64,000 nucleotides of DNA, taken from positions 124,001-188,000 of the forward strand of contig JAGIAI010000001.1 of NCBI GenBank assembly GCA_017744935.1. Direction: 5' to 3'. Both the position numbers and the translations under genes were made by a program. The notes beneath the pieces were generated by a model. The model was not told where the DNA came from. It was given only the letters and a program-made list of their open reading frames with translations, and searched no databases. Below, piece after piece: positions 1 to 9,282 of the stretch; within the stretch, counting starts at the first letter, position 1, and each line of letters begins with the position of its first letter. This DNA comes from Variovorax sp. Lineage in GTDB: Bacteria > Pseudomonadota > Gammaproteobacteria > Burkholderiales > Burkholderiaceae_C.

Positions 1-606
<606 letters not shown>

Positions 607-616
607 TCAAGCCCCC

Positions 617-1150
617 ATGAACACCCATCGAAAACCTCAAGTGTGCGTGCTTGGGAGCGCCGAGCCTGGTTCGCGAGCCTATGAACTCGCAGCCGAAGCC
701 GGCGAGGCCTTGGCCAGGCTCGGCGTCACGCTCGTCAGCGGTTGCGGAAGTCCCGCAACTAGGATTGCCGCGGAACGCGCCGTGCAGGCAGGCGGTCTGG
801 TTCTGAGCATCGTCTCTCCGGCCGAGATGCCTCCGCCGGATTGGCTGGCCACCGTGGTCTTGCCCTGCGGTATGGGTGACGCTCGAAACCTCCTGATGGC
901 CCTTGCCGGGGATGCGTGTGTTGTCATCGGTGGGCGCGCCGGGACCAAATCCGAAGTTCACCTTGCCTGGCTTCACAAGCGTCCATTGCTCCCGCTTGTC
1001 GGCTGCGGCGGTTGGTCCGACGAACTGCCGTCCAATCCGCCCGACGAGCGCGCAAACTCCCGCATCCTTCCCTGGAGCACGGTCGCAGAGCTGCAGGCGA
1101 ATTTGCGCACCCTCGGGCTCACCGCCGGTGCGGCCTCAATCACCGCATGA
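617..1150 (+). CDS. TIGR00725/LOG (SLOG) family protein
   Basis: Rossmann-like CVLGSAEPGS..., GCGSPATRIAAERAVQAGG, GMGDARNLLMALAGDACVVIGGRAGTKSEVHLAW. Confidence 0.75.
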   Translation: MNTHRKPQVCVLGSAEPGSRAYELAAEAGEALARLGVTLVSGCGSPATRIAAERAVQAGGLVLSIVSPAEMPPPDWLATVVLPCGMGDARNLLMALAGDACVVIGGRAGTKSEVHLAWLHKRPLLPLVGCGGWSDELPSNPPDERANSRILPWSTVAELQANLRTLGLTAGAASITA

Positions 1151-1578
1151 AGCAGGTCGTCATCACCGCCGCCACGCCCGAAGAACTTCGTTCTGGTGAG
1201 CTGGGACGCAAGCTGCGCCAATTCAACTATGGCTTCGTCGGCGAGTATCCCGAGCAGCAGTACATCCGCCTCAACGCCAGAGACGAGAGCGGCCGCGTGC
1301 TCGGCGGGCTGCGAGGCTTCGTGTTTCTCTACTGGCTCAACATCGAAGTGCTGTTTGTCGAAGCCGATATGCGTCGCTCGGGGTTAGGCAGTCGTCTTCT
1401 CGCTGAAGCCGAGCGCCAAGCCATCGAGTTGGGTGCGAAGCAAGCAAAGCTCGAAACCTTCGAATGGCAGGCGCCAGGGTTCTACCGGAAGCACGGCTAC
1501 GAAGAGTATTCGCGCATAGCCGACTACGCTCCCGGTTTCTACCTGGCGCTCATGAGGAAACCACTCAGTTCGGCGTAG
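1147..1578 (+). CDS. GNAT family N-acetyltransferase
   Basis: MKQVVITAATPEELRSGELGRKLRQFNYGFVGEY...DMRRSGLGSRLLAEAE...GFYRKHGYEE; ATG overlaps upstream stop (ATGA). Confidence 0.85.
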   Translation: MKQVVITAATPEELRSGELGRKLRQFNYGFVGEYPEQQYIRLNARDESGRVLGGLRGFVFLYWLNIEVLFVEADMRRSGLGSRLLAEAERQAIELGAKQAKLETFEWQAPGFYRKHGYEEYSRIADYAPGFYLALMRKPLSSA

Positions 1579-1984
1579 TTCCCTGCGGTACCGCCTTCTT
1601 GGCCGCCGCCTTGGCGTTCCGTGCTTCGACCCGCGCCTGCCCGGCGTTCGCAGACTTGCCACTCCCGACAGGATTGACTTCAGCATTGTTGGCCGAGTCG
1701 CCGGTCGGCGTCTTCACCATGCCTTGGGCCCGTGAGTCGAGGCGCTGCTGGGCCTTGTTGCCGGACTTTCCAGTCGCCAGCGGATTGACTTCAGTGTTGT
1801 TCGCCGAGTCGCCGGTTGGCGTCTTCACCATACCTTGGGGGCGCGCCTCGGCCTTCGATTCAGCGCGATTCTGCGGCTTGCTGTTTGTGACTGGTTGCTG
1901 CTCCGAAGAGGCTCCGGGTGGATTCTGCGCATAGGCGCCTGCCGCGAACAGGCTTGCAATTGCGATCGCGAGAAGTTTGCTCAT
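1565..1984 (-). CDS. Secreted hypothetical protein with internal 37-aa repeats
   Basis: Signal peptide MSKLLAIAIASLFAAGAYAQ; repeat unit (R/S)(P/A)QGMVKTPTGDSANN(T/A)EVNP...GKS. Confidence 0.7.
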   Translation of the reverse strand: MSKLLAIAIASLFAAGAYAQNPPGASSEQQPVTNSKPQNRAESKAEARPQGMVKTPTGDSANNTEVNPLATGKSGNKAQQRLDSRAQGMVKTPTGDSANNAEVNPVGSGKSANAGQARVEARNAKAAAKKAVPQGTTPN

Positions 1985-2090
1985 GTGAACTCCTTGAGGG
2001 GTTGAGGTGCGACCCCTCCTCAACGGCGGCAATTCTTCCGACGTTGACGCACCTCTGGTCGCGACTTGCCCGCGCGTCGGCAGTCTGCTC

Positions 2091-2447
2091 TCAGACCATC
2101 AGCGCGAGGCCCGGGGAACGCCGGCTGGCCCAGAGATTGACCAAAGCGTCGAGCTCCGTCTGAAAGATTCCGGTGGTGGTCTTTTTCGCATGTTCGCCCT
2201 CCCCGCCAACGATCCGTGACGCGTACCAATGTCCGTCGGCGAGCAGCAGATGGTGGCCCAGGCATTCGAGGCCATAGGGCGATCTTGAGCTGCGTGACAT
2301 TCGGCGCAGGAGCAGTCCCTTGGCTTTGCTGCCAGGCACGCCTACCAGGGAAACGAGCAGGTATTCCCCGTCGTCCTGGACGACTCGGTCACCGAGGTTC
2401 GGGTGGTCTGGGAGCTCGGGTTGCGCCGGGTGCTGAGGATTTGACAT
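2091..2447 (-). CDS. Hypothetical protein
   Basis: ORF MSNPQHPAQPELPDHPNLGDRVVQDDGEYLLVSLVG...; no family recognised. Confidence 0.5.
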   Translation of the reverse strand: MSNPQHPAQPELPDHPNLGDRVVQDDGEYLLVSLVGVPGSKAKGLLLRRMSRSSRSPYGLECLGHHLLLADGHWYASRIVGGEGEHAKKTTTGIFQTELDALVNLWASRRSPGLALMV

Positions 2448-2606
2448 GGCACCCTGAATAACGGCAGCCGGGCAGCGACCTTTAGTACTTCCAGGGGCAG
2501 AATCCGCATGCAATCGGGAACAGCCGTTCGACGTTGTCGCGGTCTACCACGTGGCAAACGGGCTCATCGAGCGCGTTTGGCTATTTCCCGCGGAATGAGG
2601 ACCGCG

Positions 2607-3173
2607 ATGACCATCGACATCGTCACCGAGCGTTTGCATCTTCGGCAGTGGAAGGATGCCGACCGTGAGCCGTACGCCGCCTTGAACATGGACCCGGCGG
2701 TCATGCGGTTCTTCCCCGGTCTTCAGTCCCGCGAGGGGAGCGACGGCGACATCGCGAGGTGGAGCGCCGAACTCGACGACCGGGGTTGGAGCAATTGGGC
2801 TGTGGAGACTCGCGAATCAGGGAAGTTCATCGGTTTCATTGGGCTGACCGTTCCCAGGCGCGCGTTGACGTTCATGCCATGTGTTGAACTCGGCTATCGC
2901 CTGGCCCGGGAGCATTGGGGCAAAGGATATGCCACGGAGGGCGCCAGGGCGGCGCTCGGCATTGGCTTCGACCGGCTGCAACTCCAAGAGATCGTTTCGT
3001 TCACGCCGATCGTCAATCTTCCTTCACGCTCCGTCATGGAGCGTATCGGGATGACCAATGCCGACGCAGACTTCGACTACCCGAATCCGGCGATGCCGGA
3101 CGGTAGCGAGCTGAAAAAGCACTGCTTGTATCGCCTCAGCCGCGAGAGGTGGCTTCGGAGTGGCTGCACCTGA
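2607..3173 (+). CDS. GNAT family N-acetyltransferase (RimJ/RimL type)
   Basis: MTIDIVTERLHLRQWKDADREPYAALN...ELGYRLAREHWGKGYATEGARAALGIGFDRL...SRSVMERIGM. Confidence 0.88.
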   Translation: MTIDIVTERLHLRQWKDADREPYAALNMDPAVMRFFPGLQSREGSDGDIARWSAELDDRGWSNWAVETRESGKFIGFIGLTVPRRALTFMPCVELGYRLAREHWGKGYATEGARAALGIGFDRLQLQEIVSFTPIVNLPSRSVMERIGMTNADADFDYPNPAMPDGSELKKHCLYRLSRERWLRSGCT

Positions 3174-3323
3174 TGTGGCTTCCCGGTTCGCAGCCAGAAT
3201 AAATGCCGCGCATCTTGATCTGGCTGGACGATGATTCCCCGAGAGAGTAGGGTTCAGGCCCATCGAAACAAGGAGCCCTTCGTGCGAACCACGCAGCAAA
3301 CAAGCACTACCCTGCCGAACGAC

Positions 3324-3671
3324 ATGGCGGACGTTGTGAGAGGCAAGGCGCAACGCGTTCTTTGCTCATTCGTTGGCGCGTTTGCCATCTGGACGCTGGC
3401 GGCTTGCCAACATACGACGCCGAGTGCGTCGATCGGTGTCGGCAACCCCTATCCAGTCAGCAACTACGTCTGCGATGGGACACGCTTGGCGGTGCGCTTG
3501 ATGGGTGAGAAAGCCTCGGTCTCCGTTGATGGAGCGGCCGCGGTCGATCTTCCCGCGATGGGAAACGCAGGAACTACGTTTTCGAACGGACGCCAAACGC
3601 TGCTCATCGAGCAAGGTCGCACATCGTGGGCCGTTGGACGCGCCATGCCGGTTGCGTGCACCGGCGGCTAG
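3324..3671 (+). CDS. MliC-like lipoprotein
   Basis: Lipobox-type N-terminus FVGAFAIWTLAACQ; MliC-like pattern NYVCDGTRLAVRLMGEKASVSVDG...TLLIEQGRTSWAVGRAMPVACTG. Confidence 0.55.
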   Translation: MADVVRGKAQRVLCSFVGAFAIWTLAACQHTTPSASIGVGNPYPVSNYVCDGTRLAVRLMGEKASVSVDGAAAVDLPAMGNAGTTFSNGRQTLLIEQGRTSWAVGRAMPVACTGG

Positions 3672-3771
3672 ATTGAACTGCGCGCCGATGCGGACAAACG
3701 ATTGCGCCATTTCATCGTTTGATCGTGCAGGCGAATCTGGAACGGGCAGTCGGAGCAATGAAGGTTTGAGC

Positions 3772-4284
3772 ATGCGTCCTCTCGGGACTGACCTTCCATC
3801 ACTTGCAGTTCTCGCGGAACGCGTGGGTGCCTCCTTGCGCAGGCGGGAAGAGTCAGTCGCAGTCGTTGAATCTTCTGCTGGAGGGCTCGTGTCCGCATCG
3901 CTTCTTGCAATACCCGGCGCCTCTGCCTTCTACCTCGGAGGTGCCGTTGTCTATTCGAGGCGAGCTGGTCGGGCGCTTCTAGGACTGACCGCCGCCGACC
4001 TCGCGGGCATGCGTGGTGAAACCGAGCCCTATGCCCTGCTTGTCGCCGGGCGGATGCGCGATAGTCACCGCGCAACTTGGGGGCTCAGCGAGAGTGGCGC
4101 TTCAGGCCCTTCTGCCAGTCCGTATGGAGACCCACCGGGTCGGGTGTGCCTCGCGGTCTTCGGCGCAACGTCTGTGGCTAGAACCATCGAAACAGGGGAT
4201 GTCGATCGGGCCACAAACATGGACATGTTTGCGCGGCACCTGCTTCACCTTTTTGACGAGGTGCTGCGAGCACGTCCCGAATAG
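3772..4284 (+). CDS. CinA family protein (C-terminal amidohydrolase domain)
   Basis: ESVAVVESSAGGLVSASLLAIPGASAFYLGGAVVYSRRAGRALLGL...WGLSESGASGP. Confidence 0.85.
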   Translation: MRPLGTDLPSLAVLAERVGASLRRREESVAVVESSAGGLVSASLLAIPGASAFYLGGAVVYSRRAGRALLGLTAADLAGMRGETEPYALLVAGRMRDSHRATWGLSESGASGPSASPYGDPPGRVCLAVFGATSVARTIETGDVDRATNMDMFARHLLHLFDEVLRARPE

Positions 4285-4642
4285 GTAGCGAACGTTCTCG
4301 GCGATGGCGCGCCCTTGCGATCATTCAGGGATGCGGCTCCGTTGATGGCGTGATCTGGAAGCGGCGGCGCCCGCAATCGCGGCCAAAGCCGCTATAGCCG
4401 CGCTCATTGCCGCCATCCAAAAGGATGGGAAAACGAGTTCGGGCAACGTTGGGCCGCTCGAGCCCAGAGCGGACGGTCGCCTCGGCAGCTCAATTCAGTC
4501 GCGAGCGAAGCTTCCGAGCCAAAAGTCGAAAATCTGCTCTTCGCGCGGCCGAGTTTGCGGAGTCCAAGGTCAGTTGAGCGCCTCAATGGCGGCGCTTGAC
4601 GTAAGGACGTCTTGAAACTGGTTGCAGCGCTCCTCACGATAG

Positions 4643-4912
4643 ATGGCGTCAAGTAAAAGTCTGGAAATACTCAAAATGATGGATTGGGTCCCTATAGTCT
4701 TCATTACGTTCAAGGTTCTCGTGTTCGTCACTGGCATGTTCTTCGCCATCAAGTGGCACTACGAGAAAGGCAAGAAGGGGAAGGAGAAGCAGAGCGCGGT
4801 GCTGCGCGCGGGCGGCAAAGTGGCCGCAGTCTTCGTTCTATTGCTTCTGGGCCTCTCGCTCCTCACCTTCGGCCTTAGCAGGATGCTCGGTTTGGACTTG
4901 ACCTTCCCATGA
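4643..4912 (+). CDS. Small membrane protein, hypothetical (2 predicted TM)
   Basis: 89 aa with two hydrophobic segments (VPIVFITFKVLVFVTGMFFAI; VAAVFVLLLLGLSLLTFGL). Confidence 0.5.
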   Translation: MASSKSLEILKMMDWVPIVFITFKVLVFVTGMFFAIKWHYEKGKKGKEKQSAVLRAGGKVAAVFVLLLLGLSLLTFGLSRMLGLDLTFP

Positions 4913-5199
4913 TCAGTTCGCGCAGACCTACGAGCGCTTCGCGCCCAGGAGCGGTCATTCAGCTCGCACAAAGCAATGCCCGCTTGGTGCATGAGCCCCG
5001 CTCCGGTGGCCGAAGACAGCCAGAAGCAGCCATCCGTCATGCCGTCCGCAAGGTGAGCCAAAGCCCGATCAGGACCGCACCAACTCCGATGCCGAAGGTC
5101 GGCCCAGGTTGATCGCCGAACATCGCCGCTGAGGATGCCCCTACGCCGCCGCCCAAGCCCTGCTGAAGCGCATCCTTGGCCTGCCTCACCGCAGGCAGG

Positions 5200-5532
5200 T
5201 CATCCGCGTTCCTCGCTGTTCAAGGCCGCACGCAGTGCCTCCACCGCAACGGCCACCACAAGGCCGGTCAGGACGATTCCGCCAACGCCGAGCAGCATGG
5301 CCAGCACGCGGGCGAGTCCGGACTTGGGCACGAGGTCGCCATAGCCGACCGTCAGCCCGGTGACGAACGAGAAGTAGAGGCCGTCGGTCAGCGGCCACCC
5401 TTCCAACTTCGCGACGAGCAGTCCGACCAGCGGCATCAACACCAGCAGGCCCGAGAGCGCGGGAAAGACAATGGTCAGCCCCCGCCAAAGCTCGCGAAAG
5501 AACCGGCGCCGGATGATCCTGGATGCGTTCAT
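5200..5532 (-). CDS. Two-TM potassium channel family protein (Ion_trans_2-like)
   Basis: Selectivity-filter-like TGLTVGYGDLVPKS between two hydrophobic segments. Confidence 0.85.
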   Translation of the reverse strand: MNASRIIRRRFFRELWRGLTIVFPALSGLLVLMPLVGLLVAKLEGWPLTDGLYFSFVTGLTVGYGDLVPKSGLARVLAMLLGVGGIVLTGLVVAVAVEALRAALNSEERG

Positions 5533-6569
5533 TTGGTACTCGCGCGATGAATGTCAGGTCGAGAGACGGGCCGAGACGCGCGGCTTCTCCAGCGCTCCAG
5601 AACCCACACGGTGGCCGAAGCGTAGAGCGCCACGCCCACGAAAAGGCAGACGCGCATGACGGAACCTTTGAGAACGCTCTTGCCGCTGGCGCTGTCTTCG
5701 ATCGCGGGGCCGAGCAGGATCAGCGCAGTCACCAGCGCATTGGCCCAAAACGAAGGGCCGAAGCGCGTGCGGCGCACGCCGAAAATGGCCGAGCCCGCCC
5801 ACAGTGCCGCGGCCATGAGCCACAGCACCAGCATCCAGAGGCTCGGCCACAGCGATAGCCCCATCCACACCACCATGCCGAGGAAGGAACCCATGAGGGT
5901 CGAGCCCACGAGTTCGCGGCTGGCTGCGCCCGCCTGGGCCTCGCCGGCCTGTTGCGCCAGCGTCGCGGTCTTCATGACCGCAGCGAGATAGAACGAAGGG
6001 TTGGTCAGGGCCAGCACGAACACCGGCATGACGATGATCGTCCCGCGCAGCGCGATCCAGTTGGCAGAAGCCGCGCCAGCACGCGGCGCAGGCGCCCTCG
6101 CCTGTTGCGGCGGATCTGGAAAGAGCGCATTGGACAGACCGCTCACCAGCGTACCCACGCCGAGACCGACGGCGAGCGTGACGCTGAGCACTGCGATCAA
6201 CGACTGCTCCGCCACGCCGGCCACGGGCATCATCGCGAAGGAGATCACCAACAAGGTGGTAACGGGACCACCCCGGATCTGCCCTGCGAAGAACACCGCA
6301 TAGAGCACCGCGGCCGTCAGCAACACGCCGGCCACCGCGTAGTGCTCGAGCAGCGGAACCATCACGACGCCCGCCGCCACCAGCCCCGCGAGGATCAGCG
6401 CCACGACGATGCCCTTCACCAGCGGCATCGGCGGCCCGGGCTTGCACAGCACCAGCACTGCCATCACGCAGACCACGAAAGGCAGCTTCGCCGCGAACCC
6501 GTAGGCGAGCCCCGTGGCGAGACCCAGTCCGATGGTCAGCCGCAGGCTTGCCTTGTCGCCGCGTGTCAT
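5529..6569 (-). CDS. DUF2955 domain membrane protein (FUSC/AaeB-like efflux component)
   Basis: MTRGDKASLRLTIGLGLATGLAYGFAAKLPFVVCVMAVLVL...; many TM segments; next to HlyD and OMF genes. Confidence 0.75.
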   Translation of the reverse strand: MTRGDKASLRLTIGLGLATGLAYGFAAKLPFVVCVMAVLVLCKPGPPMPLVKGIVVALILAGLVAAGVVMVPLLEHYAVAGVLLTAAVLYAVFFAGQIRGGPVTTLLVISFAMMPVAGVAEQSLIAVLSVTLAVGLGVGTLVSGLSNALFPDPPQQARAPAPRAGAASANWIALRGTIIVMPVFVLALTNPSFYLAAVMKTATLAQQAGEAQAGAASRELVGSTLMGSFLGMVVWMGLSLWPSLWMLVLWLMAAALWAGSAIFGVRRTRFGPSFWANALVTALILLGPAIEDSASGKSVLKGSVMRVCLFVGVALYASATVWVLERWRSRASRPVSRPDIHRASTK

Positions 6570-6582
6570 GGGCGGTGCCTGC

Positions 6583-7719
6583 TCAATAGAGGTACGACAG
6601 CCAGCTCACGACGCGCATGTAGAACGCGCCGAGGGCATTCATCACCGGATGGTCGCCGGTGTAGACGAGCACCTCGGCCTGGCCGCCCACCTGGACGCCG
6701 CGCAGGCGATCGGTTTCTGACGGGTCGAACTCCACCACCACCGGAAAGCGCTGGGCCTGCCGCAGCCAGTCGCGGTTGTTCTCCACCGTGGGCAGTGCGC
6801 CGGGCGAACCCTGCTTGCCGCTGCTCACGCCGCGGCCCACGCTGCGCACGCGTCCCTTGAGCACCTGCCCGGGCAGCAGGTCGAGTGCGATGACGGCTTC
6901 ATTGCCGGGCTGGATGTTGCCGAGGTTGTTCTCCGTCATCTCGGCGCTGATCCAGAGGTCGTGCATTGCAATCAGCGTCAGCAGCGGCGCGCCGGGTTGC
7001 GCGAAGAGGCCGACGTCGGTGGTCAGGTCGGTGACCCTGCCGCGCGCGGGCGCGACGACGTTGGCGCGTGCCAGGTCGAGTTGGGCTTTCTCCATCGCGG
7101 CCCGCGCGCTTTGCAGTTGCGCGTTGTCGTCGCCGGTGCCGCCGGCGGCTTCCTGTGCCTTGCGCAGGTCGGCCTCCGCGCGCTTGGCCTGGCTGCGCGC
7201 CTGGTCGCGCGTGGACTGCGCGATCTCCAGGCGTCGCACGGAGATGGCGCCCGCGTCTTCGTCGTGCAGTCGCTCCTGCCGGCTGGCATCGCGCTCGGCC
7301 ATCTCGCGGCCAGCCTGTGCGGCACTCAATGCAGCGCGTGCTGCATCCACGGCGGCAACCGAGCCCTGCACGGAGCGCCGCACGGATTCGTAGTCGGCCT
7401 GCGAACGACGAAGCGCAATGCGGAAGGGCTCGGGGTCGATTTCGAGCAAGGGCTGTCCCGGCTGCACCTCGTCGTTGTCGCGCACATGCACCGCAAGCAC
7501 CTTGCCTGCGACCTCCGCCGCCACCGGCACCACGAAAGCCTGCACGCGCGCCTGGGAGGTGCTGGGCGTGAGACGGTCGCCGACGAAGTAGATGACCAGG
7601 CTGCCGACGATGAGCACGATCAGCACCAGCGCGGCGATGCGCGTGCCGGTACCAGCCTTCGGCGTTGGCGCTTCGGGCACATCGGAGGCAGGCGGTGGGG
7701 TCGCTGTTTGCTGGCTCAT
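6583..7719 (-). CDS. HlyD/EmrA family periplasmic adaptor subunit
   Basis: N-terminal TM, RVQAFVVPVAAEVAGKVLAVHVRDNDEVQPGQPLLEIDP, coiled coil, VVAPARGRVTDL. Confidence 0.9.
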   Translation of the reverse strand: MSQQTATPPPASDVPEAPTPKAGTGTRIAALVLIVLIVGSLVIYFVGDRLTPSTSQARVQAFVVPVAAEVAGKVLAVHVRDNDEVQPGQPLLEIDPEPFRIALRRSQADYESVRRSVQGSVAAVDAARAALSAAQAGREMAERDASRQERLHDEDAGAISVRRLEIAQSTRDQARSQAKRAEADLRKAQEAAGGTGDDNAQLQSARAAMEKAQLDLARANVVAPARGRVTDLTTDVGLFAQPGAPLLTLIAMHDLWISAEMTENNLGNIQPGNEAVIALDLLPGQVLKGRVRSVGRGVSSGKQGSPGALPTVENNRDWLRQAQRFPVVVEFDPSETDRLRGVQVGGQAEVLVYTGDHPVMNALGAFYMRVVSWLSYLY

Positions 7720-9278
7720 GGGGTTTCGCTCCGTTGCCGCGAAAGCGGCTCTGCCCCGGGGGGCGGCAGGGGATCGTCCAGAAGTGGCGTCCAGTCGCTG
7801 CGCAGCGTCATCGCGCGGCGCGTGTCGTCATCGATCGGCAGCGGGCGATCGCGGCCGGCCTGCCAGCCGCCACCGAGGGCCTTGTAGAGATCGACGAGGC
7901 TTTGCACCACGCTGCCTTGCGTGCTCACGAGCTGCTCCTGCTGGCTGAAGAGCGTGCGTTGCGAATCGAGCACGCGCTGGAAGTCGACCAGCCCTTCCCG
8001 GTACTGGATCGTCGCGATGTCGAGCGAGCGGCGCGCGGCCTGCACCGCGCCTTGAAGGAGATCGATCTGCGCACGATTGCTCGCGAAGCCGACGGCGGCA
8101 TCGTCCATCTCGCGCGCGGCGGTCAGCACCGTGTTCTGGTACTGCTCCTGCAGTTCGCGGAAGCGCGCGTCCTGCACCAGCACCTGGTTCTTGAGATTGC
8201 CGTGATCGAACACGTTCCACACCAGCGCCGGGCCGATTGCCCAGCTTGCGGTGTTCGACGAACCCGCGAGCGAAGTCGCCGAGAGGCCGAGCGTGCCGCC
8301 GAGTGCGATCGAGGGATAGAGCGCCGCCTCGCTCACGCCGATCAGCGCCGACTGCGCTGCGAGCTGCATCTCGGCCGTGCGCACATCAGGGCGCCGCCGC
8401 AGCAGGTCGGCGGGCACATCGACGATCAGCCCGAGTTCCGCACGCGGGATGCGGCCCTGCCCTGCCTGCATCTCCCGCAGCGGGCCCGGCGGTCGGCCGA
8501 GCAGCACGGCAAGTGCGTTCTGCGTCTGGCGCAAGATGCCTTCGAACTCGGGGATGGTCGCGAGCGTGCCGAGATACAGCGAACGCGCCTGCTGCACATC
8601 GAGCTCGGACTCGTTGCCGCTCTTGAACAGCCGTTCGGTGATCTGGAGGCTGCGTTTCTGGATCTCGGCGTTCTCGTGCGCGATGCGAAGGCGCAGCTCG
8701 GTCGTGCGGATGCTGCCGTACAGGCTGGCCGCCTGCGCCGCGACCAGCACCTGCACATCGTCGTACTGCGCAATGCTCGCGAAATAGGCCGCGTCGGCCG
8801 ACTCGATGCCGCGCCGGTATTTGCCCCAGAAGTCGATCTCCCAGGCGATGTTGAAGCCCGCGCTGGCGCTCCAGAAGGCGGTGCTCGTGCCGCGCGACTG
8901 GCGCTGGCCCGCGCGCGCCGCATTGGCGTTGACCTGCTGCACCTGCGGATAGAGGCCGCTGCCCGCGATGCCGAGCTGCGCGCGCGACTCGAGGATGCGC
9001 ATCGCCGCAAGTCGCACACTCGGATTGCGGCGATGGGCCTCGGCCACGAGATCGTCGAGCACAGGGTCGCCGAAGCTGCGCCACCAGTCGTCGTCCACCG
9101 GCCTCGCGCGTGGCAAGGCATCGGTAGACAACGTGCGCGCGGCCTCGCCGGACCAGTCCTTCGCCCAGGGCACCGTGGGCCGGGCGAAGTCCGGCCCGAG
9201 CATGGTGCAGCCGCCCAGCGCCAGGCACGCGGACCAAACCAGGGTCGCAACAGGCCAACGCTGGGTCGCGGCCGGCAT
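7716..9278 (-). CDS. Efflux transporter outer membrane factor lipoprotein (NodT family)
   Basis: Lipobox CLALGGCTMLGPDFARP; DDWWRSFGDPVLDDLVAEA; LLGRPPG; GVQAARRSLDIATIQYREGLVDFQRVLDSQRTL. Confidence 0.92.
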   Translation of the reverse strand: MPAATQRWPVATLVWSACLALGGCTMLGPDFARPTVPWAKDWSGEAARTLSTDALPRARPVDDDWWRSFGDPVLDDLVAEAHRRNPSVRLAAMRILESRAQLGIAGSGLYPQVQQVNANAARAGQRQSRGTSTAFWSASAGFNIAWEIDFWGKYRRGIESADAAYFASIAQYDDVQVLVAAQAASLYGSIRTTELRLRIAHENAEIQKRSLQITERLFKSGNESELDVQQARSLYLGTLATIPEFEGILRQTQNALAVLLGRPPGPLREMQAGQGRIPRAELGLIVDVPADLLRRRPDVRTAEMQLAAQSALIGVSEAALYPSIALGGTLGLSATSLAGSSNTASWAIGPALVWNVFDHGNLKNQVLVQDARFRELQEQYQNTVLTAAREMDDAAVGFASNRAQIDLLQGAVQAARRSLDIATIQYREGLVDFQRVLDSQRTLFSQQEQLVSTQGSVVQSLVDLYKALGGGWQAGRDRPLPIDDDTRRAMTLRSDWTPLLDDPLPPPGAEPLSRQRSETP

Positions 9279-9282
9279 GCCT

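Noticed and set aside
4285-4642. Short ORFs and GCGGC/GCCGC inverted segments in a gap
   Set aside because: No coherent protein family, repeat or RNA structure could be supported by eye.
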